Program-made: the position numbers and the translations under genes
The notes under the pieces: generated by a model
What the model saw: only the letters and a program-made list of their open reading frames with translations
Databases searched by the model: none
What the model was told of the DNA's origin: nothing
In this document: positions 52,990 through 64,000 of the stretch, one piece after another
Layout of the letters: every line of letters begins with the position of its first letter
Position numbering within the stretch: the stretch's first letter is position 1
Assembly (NCBI GenBank): GCA_036924085.1
Contig: JAVGWX010000005.1
Coordinates: 92,883,764-92,947,763 of the forward strand
Direction of reading: 5' to 3'
Source of the DNA: Ariolimax columbianus
Lineage: Eukaryota; Mollusca; Gastropoda; Stylommatophora; Arionidae
Length of the DNA stretch: 64,000 nt

Positions 52990-55900
52990 TAGACTCGGCA
53001 TCACGTCAGACCTAATGTTTTCAATGTTCAGGACACTAAGTCCTCATGTTTCCAATGTTCAGGACACTAAGACCTCATGTTTCCAATGTTCAGGACACAA
53101 AGACCTCATGTTTCCAATGTTCATGACACTAAGTCAGACCTCGTGTTTCCAATGTTCATGACACTAAGTCAGACCTCGTGTTTCCAATGTTCAGGACACT
53201 AAGTCAGACCTCATGTTTCCAATATTCAGGACACTAAGAGCTCATGTTTCCAATGTTAAGGACACTAAGTCAGACCTCATGTTTCCAATGTTCAGGACAC
53301 TAAGTCAGACCTCATGTTTCTAATGTTCAGGATACTAAGTCAGACCTTGTGGTTCCAATGTTAAGGACACTAAGTCAGACCTCGTGTTTCCAATGTTCAG
53401 GACACTAAGTCAGACCTCATGTTTCCAATGTTCAGGACACTAAGACGTCATGTTTCCAATGTTCAGGACACTAAGACCTCATATTTCCAATATTTAGGAC
53501 ACTAAGTCAGACCTCGTGTTTCCAATGTTCAGGACACTAAGTCAGACCTCATGTTTCCAATGTTCAGGACACTAAGTCAGACCTCGTGTTTCCAATGTTC
53601 AGGACACTAAGTCAGACCTCATGTTTCCAATGTCCAGGACACTAAGTCAGAACTCAAGTTTCCAATGTTCAGGACACTAAATCAGACCTCATGTTTCCAA
53701 TGTTCAGGACACTAAGTCAGACCTCGTGTTTCTAATGTTCAGGACACTAAGTCAGACCTGGTGTTTCCAATGTTCAGGACACTAAGTCAGACCTCATGTT
53801 TCCAATGTTCAGGACACTAAGTCAGACCTCGTGTTTCCAATGTTCAGGACACTAAGTCAGACCTCGTGTTTCCAATGTTCAGGACACTAAGTCAGACCTC
53901 GTGTCCAATGTTAAGGACACTAAGTCAGACCTCATGTTTCCAATGTTCACGACACTAAGTCAGACCTCATGTTTCCAATGTTCTCGACACTAAGTCAGAC
54001 CTCATGTTTCCAATGTTCAGGACACTAAGTCAGACCTCATGTTTCCAATGTTCTCGACACTAAGTCAGACCTCATGTTTCCAATGTTCAGGACACTAAGT
54101 CAGACCTCATGTGTCCAATGATCAGGACACTAAATCAGACCTCATGTTTCTAATGTTCAGGATACTAAGTCATACCTTGTGGTTCCAATGTTAAGGACAC
54201 TAAGTCAGACCTCATGTTTCCAATGTTCAGGACACTAAGACGTCATGTTTCCAATGTTCAGGACACTAAGACCTCATATTTCCAATATTTAGGACACTGA
54301 GTCAGACCTCGTGTTTCCAATGTTCAGGACACTAAGTCAGACCTCATGTTTCCAATGTCCAGGACACTAAGTCAGACCTCAAGTTTCCAATGTTCAGGAC
54401 ACTAAGTCAGACCTCATGTTTCCAATGTTCGGGACACTAAGTCAGACCTCATGTTTCCAATGTTCAGGACACTAAGTCAGACCTCATGTTTCCAATGTTC
54501 AGGACACTAAGTCAGACCTCATGTTTCCAATGTTCAGGACACTAAGTCAGACCTTCGTGTTTCCAATGTTCAGGACACTAAATCAGACCTCATATTTCCA
54601 ATATTTAGGACACTAAGTCAGACCTCGTGTTTCCAATGTTCAGGCCACTAAGTCAGACCTCATGTTTCCAATGTTCAGGACACTAAGTCAGACCTCGTGT
54701 TTCCAATGTTCAGGACACTAAGTCAGACCTCATGTTTCCAATGTCCAGGACACTAAGTCAGACCTCAAGTTTCCAATGTTCAGGACACTAAATCAGACCT
54801 CATGTTTCCAATGTTCAGGACACTAAGTCAGACCTCGTGTTTCTAATGTTCAGGACACTAAGTCAGACCTCATGTTTCCAATGTTCAGGACACTAAGTCA
54901 GACCTCGTGTTTCCAATGTTCAGGACACTAAGTCAGACCTCGTGTTTCCAATGTTCAGGACACTAAGTCAGACCTCGTGTCCAATGTTAAGGACACTAAG
55001 TCAGACCTCATGTTTCCAATGTTCACGACACTAAGTCAGACCTCATGTTTCCAATGTTCTCGACACTAAGTCAGACCTCATGTTTCCAATGTTCAGGACA
55101 CTAAGTCAGACCTCATGTTTCCAATGTTCTCGACACTAAGTCAGACCTCATGTTTCCAATGTTCAGGACACTAAGTCAGACCTCGTGTTTCCAATGTTCA
55201 TGACACTAAGTCAGACCTCGTGTTTCCAATGTTCAGGACACTAAGTCAGACCTCATGTTTCCAATATTCAGGACACTAAGAGCTCATGTTTCCAATGTTA
55301 AGGACACTAAGTCAGACCTCATGTTTCCAATGTTCAGGACACTAAGTCAGACCTCATGTTTCTAATGTTCAGGATACTAAGTCAGACCTTGTGGTTCCAA
55401 TGTTAAGGACACTAAGTCAGACCTCGTGTTTCCAATGTTCAGGACACTAAGTCAGACCTCATGTTTCCAATGTTCAGGACACTAAGACGTCATGTTTCCA
55501 ATGTTCAGGACACTAAGACCTCATATTTCCAATATTTAGGACACTAAGTCAGACCTCGTGTTTCCAATGTTCAGGACACTAAGTCACACCTCATGTTTCC
55601 AATGTTCAGGACACTAAGTCAGACCTCGTGTTTCCAATGTTCAGGACACTAAGTCAGACCTCATGTTTCCAATGTCCAGGACACTAAGTCAGACCTCAAG
55701 TTTCCAATGTTCAGGACACTAAATCAGACCTCATGTTTCCAATGTTCAGGACACTAAGTCAGACCTCGTGTTTCTAATGTTCAGGACACTAAGTCAGACC
55801 TGGTGTTTCCAATGTTCAGGACACTAAGTCAGACCTCATGTTTCCAATGTTCAGGACACTAAGTCAGACCTCGTGTTTCCAATGTTCAGGACACTAAGTC

Positions 55901-58900
55901 AGACCTCGGGTTTCCAATGTTCAGGACACTAAGTCAGACCTCGTGTCCAATGTTAAGGACACTAAGTCAGACCTCATGTTTCCAATGTTCACGACACTAA
56001 GTCAGACCTCATGTTTCCAATGTTCTCGACACTAAGTCAGACCTCATGTTTCCAATGTTCAGGACACTAAGTCAGACCTCATGTTTCCAATGTTCTCGAC
56101 ACTAAGTCAGACCTCATGTTTCCAATGTTCAGGACACTAAGTCAGACCTCATGTGTCCAATGATCAGGACACTAAGTCAGACCTCATGTTTCTAATGTTC
56201 AGGATACTAAGTCAGACCTTGTGGTTCCAATGTTAAGGACACTAAGTCGGACCTCGTGTTTCCAATGTTCAGGACACTAAGTCAGACCTCATGTTTCCAA
56301 TGTTCAGGACACTAAGACGTCATGTTTCCAATGTTCAGGACACTAAGACCTCATATTTCCAATATTTAGGACACTGAGTCAGACCTCGTGTTTCCAATGT
56401 TCAGGAAACTAAGTCAGACCTCATGTTTCCAATGTCCAGGACACTAAGTCAGACCTCAAGTTTCCAATGTTCAGGACACTAAGTCAGACCTCATGTTTCC
56501 AATGTTCGGGACACTAAGTCAGACCTCATGTTTCCAATGTTCAGGACACTAAGTCAGACCTCATGTTTCCAATGTTCAGGACACTAAGTCAGACCTCATG
56601 TTTCCAATGTTCAGGACACTAAGTCAGACCTCATGTTTCCAATGTTCAGGACACTAAGTCAGACCTTCGTGTTTCCAATGTTCAGGACACTAAATCAGAC
56701 CTCATGTTTCCAATGTTCAGGACACTAAGTCAGACCTCGTGTTTCTTATGTTCAGGACACTAAGTCAGACCTGGTGTTTCCAATGTTCAGGACACTAAGT
56801 CAGACCTCATGTTTCCAATGTTCAGGACACTAAGTCAGACCTCGTGTTTCCAATGTTCAGGACACTAAGTCAGACCTCGTGTTTCCAATGTTCAGGACAC
56901 TAAGTCAGACCTCGTGTCCAATGTTCAGGACACTAAGTCAGACCTCATGTTTCCAATGTTCAGGACACTAAGTCAGACCTCATGTTTCCAATGTTCAGGA
57001 CACTAAGTCAGACCTCATGTTTCCAATGTTCTCGACACTAAGTCAGACCTCGTGTTTCCAATGTTCAGGACACTAAGTCAGACCTCATGTTTCCAATGTT
57101 CAGGACACCAAGTCAGACCTCGTGTTTCCAATGTTCAGGACACTAAGTCAGACCTCATGTTTCCAATGTCCAGGACACTAAGTCAGACCTCAAGTTTCCA
57201 ATGTTCAGGACACTAAATCAGACCTCATGTTTCCAATGTTCAGGACACTAAGTCAGACCTCGTGTTTCTAATGTTCAGGACACTAAGTCAGACCTGGTGT
57301 TTCCAATGTTCAGGACACTAAGTCAGACCTCATGTTTCCAATGTTCAGGACACTAAGTCAGACCTCGTGTTTCCAATGTTCAGGACACTAAGTCAGACCT
57401 CGGGTTTCCAATGTTCAGGACACTAAGTCAGACCTCGTGTCCAATGTTAAGGACACTAAGTCAGACCTTATGTTTCCAATGTTCACGACACTAAGTCAGA
57501 CCTCATGTTCTAATGTTCTCGACACTAAGTCAGACCTCATGTTTCCAATGTTCAGGACACTAAGTCAGACCTCATGTTTCCAATGTTCTCGACACTAAGT
57601 CAGACCTCATGTTTCCAATGTTCAGGACACTAAGTCAGACCTCATGTGTCCAATGATCAGGACACTAAGTCAGACCTCATGTTTCTAATGTTCAGGATAC
57701 TAAGTCAGACCTTGTGGTTCCAATGTTAAGGACACTAAGTCAGACCTCGTGTTTCCAATGTTCAGGACACTAAGTCAGACCTCATGTTTCCAATGTTCAG
57801 GACACTAAGACGTCATGTTTCCAATGTTCAGGACACTAAGACCTCATATTTCCAATATTTAGGACACTGAGTCAGACCTCGTGTTTCCAATGTTCAGGAC
57901 ACTAAGTCAGACCTCATGTTTCCAATGTCCAGGACACTAAGTCAGACCTCAAGTTTCCAATGTTCAGGACACTAAGTCAGACCTCATGTTTCCAATGTTC
58001 GGGACACTAAGTCAGACCTCATGTTTCCAATGTTCAGGACACTAAGTCAGACCTCATGTTTCCAATGTTCAGGACACTAAGTCAGACCTCATGTTTCCAA
58101 TGTTCAGGACACTAAGTCAGACCTCATGTTTCCAATGTTCAGGACACTAAGTCAGACCTTCGTGTTTCCAATGTTCAGGACACTAAATCAGACCTCATGT
58201 TTCCAATGTTCAGGACACTAAGTCAGACCTCGTGTTTCTTATGTTCAGGACACTAAATCAGACCTGGTGTTTCCAATGTTCAGGACACTAAGTCAGACCT
58301 CATGTTTCCAATGTTCAGGACACTAAGTCAGACCTCGTGTTTCCAATGTTCAGGACACTAAGTCAGACCTCGTGTTTCCAATGTTCAGGACACTAAGTCA
58401 GACCTCGTGTCCAATGTTCAGGACACTAAGTCAGACCTCATGTTTCCAATGTTCAGGACACTAAGTCAGACCTCATGTTTCCAATGTTCAGGACACTAAG
58501 TCAGACCTCATGTTTCCAATGTTCTCGACACTAAGTCAGACTTCGTGTTTCCAATGTCCAGGACACTAAGTCAGACCTCATGTTTTCAATGTTCAGAACA
58601 CTAAGTCAGACCTCGTGTTTCCAATGTTCAAGACACTAAGTCAGACCTCATGTGTCCAATGATCAGGACACTAAGTCAGACCTCATGTTTCTAATGTTCA
58701 GGATACTAAGTCAGACCTTGTGGTTCCAATGTTAAGGACACTAAGTCAGACCTCGTGTTTCCAATGTTCAGGACACTAAGTCAGACCTCATGTTTCCAAT
58801 GTTCAGGACACTAAGACGTCATGTTTCCAATGTTCAGGACACTAAGACCTCATATTTCCAATATTTAGGACACTGAGTCAGACCTCGTGTTTCCAATGTT

Positions 58901-61900
58901 CAGGAAACTAAGTCAGACCTCATGTTTCCAATGTCCAGGACACTAAGTCAGACCTCAAGTTTCCAATGTTCAGGACACTAAGTCAGACCTCATGTTTCCA
59001 ATGTTCGGGACACTAAGTCAGACCTCATGTTTCCAATGTTCAGGACACTAAGTCAGACCTCATGTTTCCAATGTTCAGGACACTAAGTCAGACCTCATGT
59101 TTCCAATGTTCAGGACACTAAGTCAGACCTCATGTTTCCAATGTTCAGGACACTAAGTCAGACCTTCGTGTTTCCAATGTTCAGGACACTAAATCAGACC
59201 TCATGTTTCCAATGTTCAGGACACTAAGTCAGACCTCGTGTTTCTTATGTTCAGGACACTAAGTCAGACCTGGTGTTTCCAATGTTCAGGACACTAAGTC
59301 AGACCTCATGTTTCCAATGTTCAGGACACTAAGTCAGACCTCGTGTTTCCAATGTTCAGGACACTAAGTCAGACCTCGTGTTTCCAATGTTCAGGACACT
59401 AAGTCAGACCTCGTGTCCAATGTTCAGGACACTAAGTCAGACCTCATGTTTCCAATGTTCAGGACACTAAGTCAGACCTCATGTTTCCAATGTTCAGGAC
59501 ACTAAGTCAGACCTCATGTTTCCAATGTTCTCGACACTAAGTCAGACCTCGTGTTTCCAATGTTCAGGACACTAAGTCAGACCTCATGTTTCCAATGTTC
59601 AGGACACCAAGTCAGACCTCGTGTTTCCAATGTTCAGGACACTAAGTCAGACCTCATGTTTCCAATGTCCAGGACACTAAGTCAGACCTCAAGTTTCCAA
59701 TGTTCAGGACACTAAATCAGACCTCATGTTTCCAATGTTCAGGACACTAAGTCAGACCTCGTGTTTCTAATGTTCAGGACACTAAGTCAGACCTGGTGTT
59801 TCCAATGTTCAGGACACTAAGTCAGACCTCATGTTTCCAATGTTCAGGACACTAAGTCAGACCTCGTGTTTCCAATGTTCAGGACACTAAGTCAGACCTC
59901 GGGTTTCCAATGTTCAGGACACTAAGTCAGACCTCGTGTCCAATGTTAAGGACACTAAGTCAGACCTTATGTTTCCAATGTTCACGACACTAAGTCAGAC
60001 CTCATGTTCTAATGTTCTCGACACTAAGTCAGACCTCATGTTTCCAATGTTCAGGACACTAAGTCAGACCTCATGTTTCCAATGTTCTCGACACTAAGTC
60101 AGACCTCATGTTTCCAATGTTCAGGACACTAAGTCAGACCTCATGTGTCCAATGATCAGGACACTAAGTCAGACCTCATGTTTCTAATGTTCAGGATACT
60201 AAGTCAGACCTTGTGGTTCCAATGTTAAGGACACTAAGTCAGACCTCGTGTTTCCAATGTTCAGGACACTAAGTCAGACCTCATGTTTCCAATGTTCAGG
60301 ACACTAAGACGTCATGTTTCCAATGTTCAGGACACTAAGACCTCATATTTCCAATATTTAGGACACTGAGTCAGACCTCGTGTTTCCAATGTTCAGGACA
60401 CTAAGTCAGACCTCATGTTTCCAATGTCCAGGACACTAAGTCAGACCTCAAGTTTCCAATGTTCAGGACACTAAGTCAGACCTCATGTTTCCAATGTTCG
60501 GGACACTAAGTCAGACCTCATGTTTCCAATGTTCAGGACACTAAGTCAGACCTCATGTTTCCAATGTTCAGGACACTAAGTCAGACCTCATGTTTCCAAT
60601 GTTCAGGACACTAAGTCAGACCTCATGTTTCCAATGTTCAGGACACTAAGTCAGACCTTCGTGTTTCCAATGTTCAGGACACTAAATCAGACCTCATGTT
60701 TCCAATGTTCAGGACACTAAGTCAGACCTCGTGTTTCTTATGTTCAGGACACTAAGTCAGACCTGGTGTTTCCAATGTTCAGGACACTAAGTCAGACCTC
60801 ATGTTTCCAATGTTCAGGACACTAAGTCAGACCTCGTGTTTCCAATGTTCAGGACACTAAGTCAGACCTCGTGTTTCCAATGTTCAGGACACTAAGTCAG
60901 ACCTCGTGTCCAATGTTCAGGACACTAAGTCAGACCTCATGTTTCCAATGTTCAGGACACTAAGTCAGACCTCATGTTTCCAATGTTCAGGACACTAAGA
61001 CCTCATATTTCCAATATTTAGGACACTGAGTCAGACCTCGTGTTTCCAATGTTCAGGACACTAAGTCAGACCTCATGTTTCCAATGTCCAGGACACTAAG
61101 TCAGACCTCAAGTTTCCAATGTTCAGGACACTAAGTCAGACCTCATGTTTCCAATGTTCGGGACACTAAGTCAGACCTCATGTTTCCAATGTTCAGGACA
61201 CTAAGTCAGACCTCATGTTTCCAATGTTCAGGACACTAAGTCAGACCTCATGTTTCCAATGTTCAGGACACTAAGTCAGACCTCATGTTTCCAATGTTCA
61301 GGACACTAAGTCAGACCTTCGTGTTTCCAATGTTCAGGACACTAAATCAGACCTCATGTTTCCAATGTTCAGGACACTAAGTCAGACCTCGTGTTTCTTA
61401 TGTTCAGGACACTAAGTCAGACCTGGTGTTTCCAATGTTCAGGACACTAAGTCAGACCTCATGTTTCCAATGTTCAGGACACTAAGTCAGACCTCGTGTT
61501 TCCAATGTTCAGGACACTAAGTCAGACCTCGTGTTTCCAATGTTCAGGACACTAAGTCAGACCTCGTGTCCAATGTTCAGGACACTAAGTCAGACCTCAT
61601 GTTTCCAATGTTCAGGACACTAAGTCAGACCTCATGTTTCCAATGTTCAGGACACTAAGTCAGACCTCATGTTTCCAATGTTCTCGACACTAAGTCAGAC
61701 TTCGTGTTTCCAATGTCCAGGACACTAAGTCAGACCTCATGTTTTCAATGTTCAGAACACTAAGTCAGACCTCGTGTTTCCAATGTTCAAGACACTAAGT
61801 CAGACCTCATGTGTCCAATGATCAGGACACTAAGTCAGACCTCATGTTTCTAATGTTCAGGATACTAAGTCAGACCTTGTGGTTCCAATGTTAAGGACAC

Positions 61901-64000
61901 TAAGTCAGACCTCGTGTTTCCAATGTTCAGGACACTAAGTCAGACCTCATGTTTCCAATGTTCAGGACACTAAGACGTCATGTTTCCAATGTTCAGGACA
62001 CTAAGACCTCATATTTCCAATATTTAGGACACTGAGTCAGACCTCGTGTTTCCAATGTTCAGGAAACTAAGTCAGACCTCATGTTTCCAATGTCCAGGAC
62101 ACTAAGTCAGACCTCAAGTTTCCAATGTTCAGGACACTAAGTCAGACCTCATGTTTCCAATGTTCGGGACACTAAGTCAGACCTCATGTTTCCAATGTTC
62201 AGGACACTAAGTCAGACCTCATGTTTCCAATGTTCAGGACACTAAGTCAGACCTCATGTTTCCAATGTTCAGGACACTAAGTCAGACCTCATGTTTCCAA
62301 TGTTCAGGACACTAAGTCAGACCTTCGTGTTTCCAATGTTCAGGACACTAAATCAGACCTCATGTTTCCAATGTTCAGGACACTAAGTCAGACCTCGTGT
62401 TTCTTATGTTCAGGACACTAAGTCAGACCTGGTGTTTCCAATGTTCAGGACACTAAGTCAGACCTCATGTTTCCAATGTTCAGGACACTAAGTCAGACCT
62501 CGTGTTTCCAATGTTCAGGACACTAAGTCAGACCTCGTGTTTCCAATGTTCAGGACACTAAGTCAGACCTCGTGTCCAATGTTCAGGACACTAAGTCAGA
62601 CCTCATGTTTCCAATGTTCAGGACACTAAGTCAGACCTCATGTTTCCAATGTTCAGGACACTAAGTCAGACCTCATGTTTCCAATGTTCTCGACACTAAG
62701 TCAGACCTCGTGTTTCCAATGTTCAGGACACTAAGTCAGACCTCATGTTTCCAATGTTCAGGACACCAAGTCAGACCTCGTGTTTCCAATGTTCAGGACA
62801 CTAAGTCAGACCTCATGTTTCCAATGTCCAGGACACTAAGTCAGACCTCAAGTTTCCAATGTTCAGGACACTAAATCAGACCTCATGTTTCCAATGTTCA
62901 GGACACTAAGTCAGACCTCGTGTTTCTAATGTTCAGGACACTAAGTCAGACCTGGTGTTTCCAATGTTCAGGACACTAAGTCAGACCTCATGTTTCCAAT
63001 GTTCAGGACACTAAGTCAGACCTCGTGTTTCCAATGTTCAGGACACTAAGTCAGACCTCGGGTTTCCAATGTTCAGGACACTAAGTCAGACCTCGTGTCC
63101 AATGTTAAGGACACTAAGTCAGACCTTATGTTTCCAATGTTCACGACACTAAGTCAGACCTCATGTTCTAATGTTCTCGACACTAAGTCAGACCTCATGT
63201 TTCCAATGTTCAGGACACTAAGTCAGACCTCATGTTTCCAATGTTCTCGACACTAAGTCAGACCTCATGTTTCCAATGTTCAGGACACTAAGTCAGACCT
63301 CATGTGTCCAATGATCAGGACACTAAGTCAGACCTCATGTTTCTAATGTTCAGGATACTAAGTCAGACCTTGTGGTTCCAATGTTAAGGACACTAAGTCA
63401 GACCTCGTGTTTCCAATGTTCAGGACACTAAGTCAGACCTCATGTTTCCAATGTTCAGGACACTAAGACGTCATGTTTCCAATGTTCAGGACACTAAGAC
63501 CTCATATTTCCAATATTTAGGACACTGAGTCAGACCTCGTGTTTCCAATGTTCAGGACACTAAGTCAGACCTCATGTTTCCAATGTCCAGGACACTAAGT
63601 CAGACCTCAAGTTTCCAATGTTCAGGACACTAAGTCAGACCTCATGTTTCCAATGTTCGGGACACTAAGTCAGACCTCATGTTTCCAATGTTCAGGACAC
63701 TAAGTCAGACCTCATGTTTCCAATGTTCAGGACACTAAGTCAGACCTCATGTTTCCAATGTTCAGGACACTAAGTCAGACCTCATGTTTCCAATGTTCAG
63801 GACACTAAGTCAGACCTTCGTGTTTCCAATGTTCAGGACACTAAATCAGACCTCATGTTTCCAATGTTCAGGACACTAAGTCAGACCTCGTGTTTCTTAT
63901 GTTCAGGACACTAAGTCAGACCTGGTGTTTCCAATGTTCAGGACACTAAGTCAGACCTCATGTTTCCAATGTTCAGGACACTAAGTCAGACCTCGTGTTT
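52990..64000. repeat. 35-bp satellite array, >300 copies, with 2,499-bp higher-order repeat
   Basis: The basic unit is 35 bp, 'ccaatgttcaggacactaag' then 'tcagacctcatgttt', with 31-bp variants that lack 'tcag'. Rare variants act as markers. 'gaccttcgtg' occurs at about 54,553, 56,665, 58,158, 59,164, 60,657, 61,317, 62,323 and 63,816. 'gtgtccaatgatcagg' occurs at 54,111, 56,153, 57,646, 58,652, 60,145, 61,811 and 63,304. Both give repeated spacings of 1,493 and 1,006 bp, which sum to 2,499 bp. 35 is not a multiple of three and no frame stays open. The array continues beyond the window. Confidence 0.97.

Noticed and set aside
52990..64000. CRISPR array (35-bp repeats, many copies)
   Set aside because: Units are head to tail with no unique spacers, there are no cas genes, and the setting is eukaryotic. 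It is a satellite.

Overview
The window reads as animal nuclear DNA: AT-rich, without operons or bacterial gene spacing, full of non-LTR retrotransposon (LINE) debris, tRNA-like SINE heads, a hAT-type MITE and a very large amount of tandem repeat. The LINE and SINE types, and the many (TA)n and minisatellite tracts, resemble those of mollusc genomes. A gastropod or other lophotrochozoan is my inference, and no species can be named. I found no host protein-coding gene, rRNA or intact tRNA that I would defend. Nearly all longer open frames are retrotransposon pieces or repeats whose unit length is a multiple of three.

Layout. 1-312: 3' end of a LINE. 350-7,540: four old minisatellites (about 35, 33, 48 and 23 bp units) with a LINE tail and an old SINE between them. 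8,340-10,690: a purine-rich tract, a LINE tail, a pyrimidine-rich tract and an ACT trinucleotide block. 11,280-14,640: an unnamed interspersed repeat and two LINE fragments lying back to back. 14,900-18,540: five minisatellites and a complete SINE-like element. 19,689-23,061: the best-preserved element, a 5'-truncated I-group-like LINE with reverse transcriptase and RNase H, lying in (TA)n next to the 3' end of a second LINE. 25,205-31,210: LINE tails and six minisatellites of 18 to 54 bp units. 31,954-37,650: a second complete SINE, an RTE-like LINE inserted in an AT-rich array, a tRNA-type SINE and an old RTE-like LINE with endonuclease and RT remnants. 38,640-52,612: more arrays, several tRNA-derived SINEs, a truncated copy of the 365-bp SINE with a perfect target-site duplication, two inverted copies of a hAT MITE and a pair of facing RT fragments. 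52,990-64,000: a 35-bp satellite with a higher-order period of 2,499 bp that runs off the right edge.

How the parts work together. LINEs would supply the reverse transcriptase that moved the SINEs. The 365-bp SINE and the 19.8-22.7 kb LINE both end in (GAA)n, which may link them. The MITE has no transposase here and would depend on a hAT source elsewhere. The strongest new observations are the 365-bp SINE-like family with three perfect target-site duplications, the 2,499-bp higher-order satellite, the insertion of LINEs in (TA)n tracts, and the unusual number of unrelated minisatellite families side by side.
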